Shown: positions 5,470-11,681 of the stretch, one piece after another | Numbering within the stretch: the stretch's first letter is position 1 | How the letters are laid out: every line of letters begins with the position of its first letter | Source: a virus | Reading direction: 5' to 3' (one strand) | IMG/VR virus record: IMGVR_UViG_3300028025_001299 | Location: 1 to 39,697 of that record | DNA: 39,697 nucleotides | Translations under genes and position numbers: made by a program | The notes under the pieces: model-generated | Seen by the model: the letters and a program-made list of their open reading frames with translations, nothing else | The model's database searches: none | What the model was told of the DNA's origin: nothing

Positions 5470-6120
5470 CTACTCATCCTTCTCACCTAGTAGCAAAGCT
5501 CTAGTTGCATCTACACCATTGGCTAAGTAGTAGTCATTGATGTCCATTGATGGGGGTAATGTTACTATTGTACTATTTGTTACCTCTTGTGCGACACGCT
5601 TGGAGAACTCAGCACCTGGGTTGGTGCCATCTTCCTTGATGTCATTGTCACCGATAACAAAGATGTTGTCATAACCAGCAAAGAGCTTGACAAAGTGTGG
5701 CTTCCAAGCCTGAACTCCTGGCACACCTACTGCTGGTATGCCCACTAGACCAGACAGGATCACAGTATCTAACTCACCCTCGCATACTGCAATGTAAGAG
5801 CTATCAATGGTGATGTCACCTACGTTATATAGGTGTGCCTTCTGCCCCATTGGAGAACCGTACTTAGGTTTGCCTTCATCTAATCGCCTGAACTTAAAGC
5901 CTACGCACAGACCATTGGCTGTGATGTAGGGTATAGAAAGCCAGCCCGTGTGCATTTCGTGGCCGTTGATTGGATCTGTTACCACACCCAATGAATACTG
6001 GTGTGCAACTACATCAGATATTCCACGTCCTTCGAGATAGCTTAGAGCCTCTTCGTTTATTGCCTGACTGTAATGATTGGCCGCTTCCAGCAGTGATCTC
6101 GATTGCACGATTGAGGGCAT
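5470..6120 (-). CDS. DNA primase, TOPRIM catalytic part
   Basis: This 216-residue product is the catalytic half of a DnaG-type primase. YLEGRGISDVVAHQYSLG matches the segment just after the zinc finger in DnaG. The TOPRIM motifs are EGELD (Glu114) and GDND (Asp158 and Asp160), which hold Mg ions for RNA primer synthesis. The ATG at 6120 has TTGGAG 7 nt upstream and lies inside the zinc-finger gene in another frame, so the primase is made as two polypeptides or joined by frameshifting. No helicase domain is attached; the DnaB-like ATPase is encoded at 7151-7987. Confidence 0.85.
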   Translation of the reverse strand: MPSIVQSRSLLEAANHYSQAINEEALSYLEGRGISDVVAHQYSLGVVTDPINGHEMHTGWLSIPYITANGLCVGFKFRRLDEGKPKYGSPMGQKAHLYNVGDITIDSSYIAVCEGELDTVILSGLVGIPAVGVPGVQAWKPHFVKLFAGYDNIFVIGDNDIKEDGTNPGAEFSKRVAQEVTNSTIVTLPPSMDINDYYLANGVDATRALLLGEKDE

Positions 6121-6394
6121 CTTTGAACTCCAAGTTCTCTATTTCCATAACTACATCTACTGCGCTTCCACCCTTACCGCAGGTGTGGCAGTAGTACAAA
6201 TTGTCATAGGTATTTATTACAGCACTGCGTCTACTGTCGTTATGGATGCAACAGCGAACGGATGCTGACTTACCTTCTCGTACCTCACCTCCATAGTGAG
6301 TAACGATTAAACCTATTGGGATGGAGTTAGCTTCGACTCTTCCTCTGCTACCCGCTTTACGTACCCTGGACCAGTCTTGTGCTGGCATACGCAC
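6014..6394 (-). CDS. DNA primase, CHC2 zinc-finger part
   Basis: The 126-residue product has a CHC2-type zinc site: Cys48 and His51 in RCCIHNDSRRS, Cys69 and Cys72 in YYCHTCGKGGSAVD. This matches the template-binding finger of DnaG (C-x2-H ... C-x2-C). The last 35 residues are basic and run out of frame over the start of the TOPRIM gene (107-nt overlap). ATG 6394 is chosen because AAGGGG lies 5 nt upstream; it overlaps the preceding gene by 82 nt. The finger probably pairs with the TOPRIM product to form the active primase. Confidence 0.8.
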   Translation of the reverse strand: MRMPAQDWSRVRKAGSRGRVEANSIPIGLIVTHYGGEVREGKSASVRCCIHNDSRRSAVINTYDNLYYCHTCGKGGSAVDVVMEIENLEFKDALNRAIEITAGSGQSLQSGNKRRGSKLSRRTWNI

Positions 6395-6489
6395 CCCTTA
6401 AAGTCGCACTTATTGTGGAACTTAGCAGCACGTTTGTACTGACCAACTAAGTTCTCTGCACCTGCATTAAGACAGTTCTGGCAGATCAT
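6313..6489 (-). CDS. Small Cys-rich zinc-binding protein, 58 aa
   Basis: I start at ATG 6489, which has GAGG 6 nt upstream, rather than the in-frame ATG at 6519. The product begins MICQNCLNAG and has a second cluster CDFKGCVCQHK, giving a C-x2-C ... C-x4-C-x-C arrangement followed by a basic segment. It looks like a compact zinc-binding protein that may contact nucleic acid. It overlaps both neighbours out of frame (82 nt with the primase finger, 23 nt with the acidic peptide upstream). Confidence 0.6.
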   Translation of the reverse strand: MICQNCLNAGAENLVGQYKRAAKFHNKCDFKGCVCQHKTGPGYVKRVAEEESKLTPSQ

Positions 6490-6583
6490 CTTCATCCTCT
6501 TCGGTAGTTGAAACTTCAACCACTTCTTCTACTACTGGTACTAGAATTTCTGTTGTTGTGATTTCTCCACCTGGTACTGGCAT
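6467..6583 (-). CDS. Acidic micro-protein, 38 aa
   Basis: ATG at 6583 directly abuts the upstream stop (TAA-ATG), with AAGG about 8 nt upstream. The product has a hydrophobic beta-like stretch (TTTEILVPVVEEVVEVSTTE) and ends in a run of Asp and Glu. It is too short to classify. Its 3' end overlaps the zinc-binding gene. The junction logic and acidic composition favour a real peptide, but it could also be a leader for the next gene. Confidence 0.4.
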   Translation of the reverse strand: MPVPGGEITTTEILVPVVEEVVEVSTTEEDEDDLPELS

Positions 6584-6811
6584 TTACTTAACCTTTCTTA
6601 CTACGTATGGTGTTCCACTTACTTGATGGACTTTGGGACCTATATCTGTTGGCTCAATTAAGATACCTGCTTCAATCAGCACATCTGTAAGTTCAGCGAT
6701 CTGAGATCTAATACCCTCAAGTTCACGTCGGTTTACATAATATGAGTTTGAAATCTGTATATCGTGAATGCGTGTCCACAATGCATCAAACCTTGCGTCT
6801 AACTTCTTCAT
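6584..6811 (-). CDS. Hypothetical coiled-coil protein, 75 aa
   Basis: ATG 6811 follows GAAGGAGAAG at good distance and overlaps the nuclease stop, so it is preferred to a start further upstream. The product is a long amphipathic helix, with ARFDALWTRIHDIQISNSYY and RRELEGIRSQIAELTDVLIE in heptad-like spacing. A short C-terminal strand (GTPYVVRKV) follows. It probably oligomerises. No family is recognised. Its position between the resolvase-like and primase genes suggests an accessory role in replication. Confidence 0.6.
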   Translation of the reverse strand: MKKLDARFDALWTRIHDIQISNSYYVNRRELEGIRSQIAELTDVLIEAGILIEPTDIGPKVHQVSGTPYVVRKVK

Positions 6812-7158
6812 TGCTTCTCCTTCAACCACTGTGTCAAGTCTTGGATTACCCAAGCCTGATCTATTGATGCGTTGCGACGCTTAACTACAACGTAAGACAG
6901 AGGGACTTCCCCAAGACCTCTTGCCTTTGCATAGTTAAGCGCCTCAACTTGCGCTTCTCTCCAGAACTCAGGCAGGGAAAGGGTCTGCCTGTTCTTGAGT
7001 TCAAGGATGTAGGTTTCTCCCGCGACAACGGTTACGAGATCACCCTCATCCTTTGCCCCAGCTTTTGTCAGACGCTCTGCAGTTACACCTTTACCGCGTA
7101 ACCACTTCATAACATCTGTCTCGAACTGAGAACCTTTGCGTCCATTCTTGTTAGCCAT
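6808..7158 (-). CDS. Holliday-junction-resolvase-like PD-(D/E)xK nuclease
   Basis: Starting at ATG 7158 (8-nt overlap with the helicase gene), the 116-residue product has RKGSQFETDVMKWL with Glu13, then GDL with Asp40, then YILELKN with Glu53 and Lys55. The order Glu ... Asp ... E-x-K and the basic helix at the start are those of archaeal Hjc/VRR-type resolvases of the PD-(D/E)xK superfamily. A C-terminal helix and strand complete the fold. It would resolve branched DNA arising in replication, recombination or packaging. An ATG 54 nt upstream is in frame but would bury it in the helicase gene. Confidence 0.75.
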   Translation of the reverse strand: MANKNGRKGSQFETDVMKWLRGKGVTAERLTKAGAKDEGDLVTVVAGETYILELKNRQTLSLPEFWREAQVEALNYAKARGLGEVPLSYVVVKRRNASIDQAWVIQDLTQWLKEKQ

Positions 7159-7987
7159 AGACACTGCTTTCTGTATTGGCACGAAGGTAGGCCCTACCCT
7201 GTGCATCATCATCTCCTATTTGACAAGAAGCAAAGTCTACAAATAGCGATGCCCAACTAGAAGCATCAGCAAAGTGTTGACCAAAGCGATTCTTAACTGC
7301 AGCAACACGCAACAGGCCAGTGGGATCATAGCCTAGTGTCAGTATCAACGCTGGTAACTGACTTACCTTTCCGTGGATTGCACGTCTAGGTGGTGGCATC
7401 ATAGGAGAACCATACTCTGATTGTTCTGATACGTGATGGAGTACTAAGACGCAAGCCTCTGTCTTACGTGCCATATCGTGCAGCTCCATCATAATTGCAC
7501 GTAGCCCTGCCCACTCATTGTCTGTCTCAGCAGCAACATTCATTAGGTTATCTATGATGATGAGCTGAGGTGCAATTCCATACAGTTCAAAGTAAGCCTT
7601 AATCTCCATCTCAATATCATCAAGAGACGGACTAGAATCAAAGACCCATTGAATGTGTGAAGTTTTAACCAAGTGAGCGTCATAATAATTTGCTCTTTTT
7701 TCTATGTTCTGTTCCACAGCCATTTGGCTATGGCCCGATAGGTGTGCAGCAGCGCGAATCATTACTGTCGCTGTGTCTGTATCGGCGGAGAAGAACAGCG
7801 TTGGCACCTGTGCTTTGATGGCATAGATCAATGCGAACATTGACTTACCAGCGTTAGGTGCTGCAGCTACCATACATACTTGACCACGACGAAACTTGAT
7901 AGATTGCTTTACTAAGTTCTTCCACACATCAGGCAGCGGTGTGGCCCTAGTGGTCACTCCACTCCAAGCGCGGGAAAGTTTAAGCAC
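7151..7987 (-). CDS. DnaB/RecA-like replicative helicase ATPase
   Basis: The 278-residue protein is a single P-loop ATPase domain. Walker A is AAAPNAGKS (Lys48, Ser49). A glutamate-bearing strand of DnaB type is not obvious, but Walker B is QLIIIDNLMN (Asp146). The sensor-like VLVLHHVSE follows, and AVKNRFG resembles the DnaB C-terminal arginine region. The N-terminal primase-interacting domain of full-length DnaB is absent, as in many phage helicases. GTG at 7987 is the start and overlaps the WhiB stop by 8 nt. It likely unwinds DNA at the fork with the split primase. Confidence 0.8.
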   Translation of the reverse strand: MLKLSRAWSGVTTRATPLPDVWKNLVKQSIKFRRGQVCMVAAAPNAGKSMFALIYAIKAQVPTLFFSADTDTATVMIRAAAHLSGHSQMAVEQNIEKRANYYDAHLVKTSHIQWVFDSSPSLDDIEMEIKAYFELYGIAPQLIIIDNLMNVAAETDNEWAGLRAIMMELHDMARKTEACVLVLHHVSEQSEYGSPMMPPPRRAIHGKVSQLPALILTLGYDPTGLLRVAAVKNRFGQHFADASSWASLFVDFASCQIGDDDAQGRAYLRANTESSVYG

Positions 7988-8249
7988 TCTTATCCTCTTC
8001 TAGTTTAATGTTTCGTTGTCTACGAATCTGTCGTCGTTCGTGTCCTGTTAACCCACCCCAGATGCCGTGTTGCTCCTTGCGGATACCCCACTCTGCACAC
8101 TCAGTGATGTGTTGACAGTTACGACAGATTGATTTTGCTGCTGCGATATTGATGCGAACTAACTTACCTTCGTTTTCCTGGTCAGGAAAGAATAGATCGC
8201 CACCTACTTGAGCACATAAAGGAACCTCAAACTCGTGCGGTTCCCGCAT
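7980..8249 (-). CDS. whiB-like: WhiB-family iron-sulfur regulator
   Basis: The four invariant Cys of WhiB proteins are present at 12, 42, 45 and 51 (LCAQ, then SICRNCQHITEC), set to hold a 4Fe-4S cluster. The G[IV]WGG turn appears as GIWGGLTGHERR, followed by a basic tail (RRQIRRQRN) for DNA contact. At 89 residues it is normal for the family. WhiB proteins are confined to Actinobacteria and their phages and act by binding region 4 of the principal sigma factor. A phage copy may redirect host transcription or dampen host WhiB regulation. It lies between the conserved protein at 8253 and the helicase gene. Confidence 0.92.
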   Translation of the reverse strand: MREPHEFEVPLCAQVGGDLFFPDQENEGKLVRINIAAAKSICRNCQHITECAEWGIRKEQHGIWGGLTGHERRQIRRQRNIKLEEDKSA

Positions 8250-8252
8250 TAG

Positions 8253-8627
8253 CTAAGCCCAGATAGTTGAGCACTTATCTGTTGCACCCTTTGGTGCAGC
8301 ACACATCCAGCCCTTCCAAGGGCCACGAGCAGAAGTACCTGTACGGAAGCTCATCACACCGTGCTTACAGCTTGGTGCCTGACCTTCAACAACAGCAGGT
8401 GCAGCAACTGGTGTTGCGTTAAATGCCTGTGCTACTGAATCAACAGTAGGTGCTGATGCCTTGCCACCGTTTAGTTCAGCATCGGTAGCTTTGATAAGAG
8501 ATGACACCATTGATAGATCAGTAAGACCTGTTTCCAATTCCTTTACATCACTTGCATAAAGATTGATAAGAGTTCCACCGTTTGTCTTGAAGTTAACTTG
8601 GAACTTTGTGTTTTCGTTTGCAGCCAT
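8253..8627 (-). CDS. Conserved-type phage protein with C-terminal Cys motif, 124 aa
   Basis: The N-terminal half is beta-like (KFQVNFKTNGGTLINLYA) followed by a helix. A low-complexity Ala/Pro linker leads to a C-terminal module with SCKHGVMSFR, GPWKGWMCAAPKG and DKCSTIW. Its Cys-His and two further Cys look like a small zinc site. Exonuclease-linked proteins of this shape occur in other actinophages as I recall them, but I know no proven function. Binding of single-stranded DNA is a possibility from position only. It starts one base before the exonuclease stop. Confidence 0.7.
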   Translation of the reverse strand: MAANENTKFQVNFKTNGGTLINLYASDVKELETGLTDLSMVSSLIKATDAELNGGKASAPTVDSVAQAFNATPVAAPAVVEGQAPSCKHGVMSFRTGTSARGPWKGWMCAAPKGATDKCSTIWA

Positions 8628-9569
8628 TTACTTTCCTCCAGATTGTTTGATTGTTAACCTTAATTGCTTTGCACCCTGCCTTGTAGGTACATAGCCTAGT
8701 TTAGCAAGTACTTCATCTTTGTCTACTGATGTTGGTCCAGCTACGCTAAACCACTTGACTTGTATTCCAGTATCAGTAACTCCAGCGATACCTTCAAGAG
8801 CAGACTTTAATGAATCTTTTTCTTTTGTCAACTCTTTGATCTTCTCATCTAACTGTAAGTATTTCATCGCATTAGTTGAAGCATCCTTATCTTGGATTAA
8901 GATATCTTCACTTGCGATACGTTCTTTTTTTAGACCAACGCATCCCATCTGCCCACTTGCGTCATAGAACTTGCAATAGAACTTGCAATAGTTTTCTTCT
9001 CGCTCTGGCTCTGGTGCTACCTCTGATGCCTTGATAGCCTCTAGCCAGCTCAACGCCTCTAGTGCTATCGCCTCATCGTAATCTTCTGTATGTACCTTGA
9101 CATCACGCTCATCACCATCACGTGCAATAGCAACAAGTGATACGCGCTTGACATCGTAACCATTCTTGGCTAGTAGATATCCATAGGTCTGCACCTGCCA
9201 GCGTTGCTGTGTTGATGGGAAGTATGAAAGGTTACGCACCTTGCTTGTCTTCCAGTCAATGACATCGCCAGTACCAGGCACATAGCAGTCAACGTGTGCC
9301 TTCATCCCATTGTGTTCAACTTCTAATTCAATGAGTACGTCTTTGTTATCTGCCAGTGCTTCTTCGATAGCTGCGTGAATAGCAGTACCCATAATGGCAG
9401 CGAGTTTCATCTCGTTCTCATTAGTTTCTGGTTGATCGTTAAGTCTGTACCAGACCTTACGACGACAGCCACCTAACTCTGATGGTCCTATCTGCACCTG
9501 CGTAGAACGTGAACGCTTCGCGTCCCCTGCCTTGAGAGCAGTCAGCAATAGTTCCTTTGGATCTATCAC
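8628..9569 (-). CDS. Cas4/RecB-type exonuclease, PD-(D/E)xK with Fe-S cysteines
   Basis: In the 313-residue product the nuclease core is GTAIHAAIEEAL (His65), HVDCYV (Asp94), VIDWKTSK (Asp105, Lys107) and WQVQTYGYLL, the motif order of RecB/Cas4 nucleases. Cys35 (ELGGCRRKVWY) together with Cys195, Cys199 and Cys210 matches the split iron-sulfur cysteines of AddB/Cas4 enzymes. A coiled helix and a basic C-terminal domain follow. No CRISPR array or other cas gene is visible, so a role in phage recombination or DNA-end processing is more likely. The start is GTG at 9569, overlapping the upstream gene (GTGA). Confidence 0.85.
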   Translation of the reverse strand: MIDPKELLLTALKAGDAKRSRSTQVQIGPSELGGCRRKVWYRLNDQPETNENEMKLAAIMGTAIHAAIEEALADNKDVLIELEVEHNGMKAHVDCYVPGTGDVIDWKTSKVRNLSYFPSTQQRWQVQTYGYLLAKNGYDVKRVSLVAIARDGDERDVKVHTEDYDEAIALEALSWLEAIKASEVAPEPEREENYCKFYCKFYDASGQMGCVGLKKERIASEDILIQDKDASTNAMKYLQLDEKIKELTKEKDSLKSALEGIAGVTDTGIQVKWFSVAGPTSVDKDEVLAKLGYVPTRQGAKQLRLTIKQSGGK

Positions 9570-9757
9570 GTTAACTCCTTCTCAATAATCTGAATAAGTT
9601 TTGCAGAAATATGGTGTTCGACTGGTGGGTTGCCACGGTAATCTGTTTGGGACAACTCTTTAGAGTATTCCATTACTGCACGAAGGGCATCCTTCATAAA
9701 GATTGCATCATTGTTGGTCATTGGCTTTATTAATTCTAGTAATTCATCGTGTGTCAT
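9566..9757 (-). CDS. Hypothetical protein, 63 aa
   Basis: ATG at 9757 lies just downstream of the proteasome-like gene. The product is mostly helical (THDELLELIKPMTNNDAIFM, then a helix with ALRAVMEYSKEL), with PPVEHH in the middle and a last helix with AKLIQIIEKEL. No metal or catalytic motif is evident. It sits second in the operon, between the Ntn hydrolase and the exonuclease, and its stop is coupled to the exonuclease start. Confidence 0.65.
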   Translation of the reverse strand: MTHDELLELIKPMTNNDAIFMKDALRAVMEYSKELSQTDYRGNPPVEHHISAKLIQIIEKELT

Positions 9758-9759
9758 AA

Positions 9760-10317
9760 CTACATCCTTTCCTGGACCACCAACTGTAAAGGCTTGTTAG
9801 TGTTAGCGTCAAGTACCGACGCAATCTCTACAGCTTTACGGGCGTGTCTCTTGGCATAGGCTAGGTCAACGTCAGGTTTGATAACTGAATACAGGTAGCC
9901 AAGAGCAAGCTGACCCCCAGAACCAATGCCATACGTTCCGTGATTTGCTTGGAAAAAAGAGAGATCACAAGCAATACGAAAGATATTGCCGTTAAAAGCA
10001 ATGAGATAATCGAAGCCACCATCTTTGTCCACCTTGTTGTAGTCGTAGTTGTTATCGGTAAATGCTTGGTTGATGCTAGGGATAATCTTGCGTCCCATAA
10101 ATTGGGCTGGATCCTCACCTCGATAGGCAGGCGGCCTCCAGTTATAGGCAAGGATATCTCCAGGGCGTGTGTCCCCTGAGATTCCAATGAGATACTTACC
10201 CACCTCAATAATCTTTGGCGTGGAAGTAGCAATGGTGACTAGGTTGTCTTCGGTGATCTGAGAGTCAGCTACTAGAACAGCGTAGTCAATTCCTTCTACT
10301 CCAACGATTGTGGTCAT
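9760..10317 (-). CDS. Proteasome-beta-like Ntn hydrolase
   Basis: After removal of Met1 the N-terminus would be TTIVGVEGIDYAVLVADSQI, closely matching the mature end of proteasome beta/HslV subunits (TTTVG ... VLAAD). Thr2 would be the nucleophile and Asp18 corresponds to Asp17 of the family. TPKIIEVGKYLIGISGD has the Lys of the Lys33 position, and YGIGSGGQLALGYL matches the Ser129 loop. At 185 residues it has no propeptide. It could act as a self-compartmentalised peptidase or interfere with the host proteasome. It is first in the replication operon; no Shine-Dalgarno site precedes ATG 10317, and a TAGCAT box lies 6 nt upstream, so a leaderless message is likely. Confidence 0.85.
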   Translation of the reverse strand: MTTIVGVEGIDYAVLVADSQITEDNLVTIATSTPKIIEVGKYLIGISGDTRPGDILAYNWRPPAYRGEDPAQFMGRKIIPSINQAFTDNNYDYNKVDKDGGFDYLIAFNGNIFRIACDLSFFQANHGTYGIGSGGQLALGYLYSVIKPDVDLAYAKRHARKAVEIASVLDANTNKPLQLVVQERM

Positions 10318-10323
10318 TGGGCA

Positions 10324-10329
10324 ATGCTA
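10324..10329 (-). promoter_or_regulatory. Leaderless -10 box of the replication operon
   Basis: On the minus strand TAGCAT (TANNNT type) is followed by six bases and then ATG 10317. That spacing puts the transcription start at the A of the ATG, as in actinobacterial leaderless genes. No Shine-Dalgarno sequence is present to offer another explanation. Confidence 0.5.
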
Positions 10330-10332
10330 TAC

Positions 10333-10361
10333 CTAACGGCGTGTCGTCGCGTTAGCGACAC
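10333..10361. promoter_or_regulatory. Interleaved palindromes between divergent promoters
   Basis: GTGTCG (10341-10346) is inverted as CGACAC (10356-10361), centred at 10351. CTAACG (10333-10338) is inverted as CGTTAG (10350-10355). The two sets interleave. The first is centred midway between the candidate start sites at 10317 (minus) and 10385 (plus), covering where both -35 regions would be. An operator for a dimeric regulator is the simplest reading. Confidence 0.5.
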
Positions 10362-10371
10362 CCACTATGGC

Positions 10372-10377
10372 TACCAT
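10372..10377 (+). promoter_or_regulatory. Leaderless -10 box of the lone plus-strand gene
   Basis: TACCAT (TANNNT type) ends 7 nt before GTG 10385. No ribosome-binding sequence is present in between, so transcription probably starts at or next to the GTG. Support is from spacing and from symmetry with the minus-strand box. Confidence 0.4.
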
Positions 10378-10384
10378 ATGAGCC

Positions 10385-10666
10385 GTGAGGCGAATTACTG
10401 TAACGGGGAGCGAAGCTCCTAGCCGTCCGTCTGTGTGGTTCCGTCTACTCACCCTGCCTAAACTCTGGTCTAAACATACCCTTCCTGAGCCTTACGGGGC
10501 CGATCTGCGGGGTTTAGGACCTATCCACGTGTGTACGTGTGGCTCACAAGTCTTTAATGTGATGTGCTCCTTTGAGGATTATGAGCTGGTCTGGTACTTC
10601 CTTGATGCTACCTGTGTTAATTGCGGGAACCTAGTGACCGTGCCTTGCCCTGTTGACGCAGAGTAA
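10385..10666 (+). CDS. Zinc-ribbon protein, 93 aa
   Basis: This is the only plus-strand gene outside the early block. After a basic N-terminal segment it has VCTCGSQVFNVMCSFEDYEL and then TCVNCGNLVTVPCPVD, giving paired Cys motifs CxC and CxxC with further Cys, a zinc-ribbon arrangement. The start is GTG 10385 without a Shine-Dalgarno site, consistent with leaderless initiation. A hairpin (GGAGC/GCTCC, 10407-10419) lies within the first codons. It is transcribed away from the replication operon and toward the late operon's terminator. A regulatory protein is plausible given its place, but unproven. Confidence 0.7.
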   Translation: MRRITVTGSEAPSRPSVWFRLLTLPKLWSKHTLPEPYGADLRGLGPIHVCTCGSQVFNVMCSFEDYELVWYFLDATCVNCGNLVTVPCPVDAE

Positions 10667-10779
10667 ACAAAAGTAAATTGACTTTGAGTTGAAGCCATAT
10701 CTACCCCTGACCCATACAATCACCCTACCCCTTGCTGAAAACGTCCCAACTCCCAGGTTTTCCTGCCTAAAAAGGGCAT

Positions 10780-10816
10780 AAAAAAAGAAGCCCACCCCTT
10801 TCGGGGTGAGCCTCTT
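10780..10816 (-). terminator. Terminator of the late operon
   Basis: On the minus strand, AGAGGCTCACCCC pairs back to GGGGTGGGCTTCT around a GAAA tetraloop and is followed by seven T (10786-10780). This is a canonical intrinsic terminator placed 25 nt after the holin stop codon. The plus-strand gene ending at 10666 runs into it from the other side. Confidence 0.9.
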
Positions 10817-10840
10817 CTGCCTCGCGCTGAGGGTCTATGT

Positions 10841-11029
10841 CTACTTAGACCCACGTCCAAACTCTTTTGCCTTTGGGTCTAGCCACTTGAGGACTGGACC
10901 TGCAACAGCAGCTACTGCTGCCATTGATAGCTTCTTTGGATCTGTTTCTCCTGCAAGGTATAGAGCGATTACCGCTGCAATTCCTGCACGAAGATATGTT
11001 GCGAGTACTGCTTGTGTCTTTGCGTTCAT
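10841..11029 (-). CDS. Probable holin, 62 aa
   Basis: Two hydrophobic segments (about residues 10-27 and 36-50) are separated by a polar turn, GETDPKKLS. The C-terminal tail (WLDPKAKEFGRGSK) is basic, the layout of small class II holins. It is the last gene of the late operon, directly downstream of the M15-type endolysin (4-nt overlap), the usual partner. It would permeabilise the membrane at lysis. The second membrane protein, on the other side of the endolysin gene, may be a co-holin or antiholin. Confidence 0.7.
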   Translation of the reverse strand: MNAKTQAVLATYLRAGIAAVIALYLAGETDPKKLSMAAVAAVAGPVLKWLDPKAKEFGRGSK

Positions 11030-11478
11030 TGGTTCTCCTTCTTCTTAGGTAGAGGCTTTAACTTCGCCTTTACTTTGTTGACAGCCTTTGGTTTTCCCAG
11101 CCAAGGGAACCAAGGGGAAGTGTCATCTCCACATCCGTCTTTGATTGAGATGTGAAGATGCTTGTTGTGTTGATTGATACCGTCATACTTGGATTCACCG
11201 TTCTTTGTAGACCAGATCTTCCCGTGGAAAATTAAATACTTTACGCGCTTGTCATCCTTGAGCTTCTCAAATAGATCAAAGCAATCAATCCCATTGACAG
11301 CATCGTGGGTTAAGTCAACTGCATACCCTGTGTTGTGGTCTGAGTTAGGACTCTGACTGATGTGTGCCTTGCTCGGTAGCAACCCATCTGAGGCTTTCTT
11401 CCGAGAAGGTGATATTGCTGTGGCTTGTCGAAGGACAGCAATAGCGGCAGGCGTGGCTTTCTTGGCAATAGTCGTCAT
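11026..11478 (-). CDS. Endolysin, M15-type peptidase
   Basis: The 150-residue product has a short basic N-terminus, then SDHNTGYAVDLTHD (His48, Asp55) and, later, GINQHNKHLHISI (His107, His109). These are the zinc-binding and catalytic blocks of M15/VanY-like peptidases (SxHxxGxAxD ... HxH). It should cut peptide bonds in peptidoglycan cross-links. The C-terminus (KPKAVNKVKAKLKPLPKKK) is strongly basic and may aid wall binding; there is no separate binding domain. It lies between two small membrane proteins in the lysis cassette. Confidence 0.85.
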   Translation of the reverse strand: MTTIAKKATPAAIAVLRQATAISPSRKKASDGLLPSKAHISQSPNSDHNTGYAVDLTHDAVNGIDCFDLFEKLKDDKRVKYLIFHGKIWSTKNGESKYDGINQHNKHLHISIKDGCGDDTSPWFPWLGKPKAVNKVKAKLKPLPKKKENQ

Positions 11479-11681
11479 TCATTCTTCCCTCTTTGAATCA
11501 TTATTTGGTACAGGATTTCAACCTTTTCCTCTAGTCTGATAACAGAATCTTTGAGGCTTGAGCCAGAGTTTGGCTTAAGTTCTGCTAGGTAGTGCTTAAC
11601 TAACCATCGAACGCCAGTGGCAAAGCCACCTATGATTGTCATTACCGATACGGCAACAGCCGCGTAGTCTTGTGCTTGCAT
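11475..11681 (-). CDS. Small membrane protein of the lysis cassette, 68 aa
   Basis: A hydrophobic segment at about residues 7-27 (AAVAVSVMTIIGGFATGVRW) is followed by a coiled-coil-like helix (SVIRLEEKVEILYQIMIQRG). This one-helix-plus-coil layout is common in phage holin or antiholin-like proteins next to endolysin genes. Its ATG overlaps the HNH gene stop (TAATG), and its stop overlaps the endolysin start. Confidence 0.65.
   Translation of the reverse strand: MQAQDYAAVAVSVMTIIGGFATGVRWLVKHYLAELKPNSGSSLKDSVIRLEEKVEILYQIMIQRGKNE

Noticed and set aside
8960-8995. 12-bp tandem repeat (CKFY twice) in the exonuclease gene
   Set aside because: The resulting C-x3-C spacing fits the iron-sulfur cysteines of this family, so it is probably normal sequence and not a recent duplication.
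10678-10703. TTGACT followed by TATCTA as a promoter after the lone plus-strand gene
   Set aside because: The spacing is only 14 bp and it would read straight into the terminator of the opposing operon.
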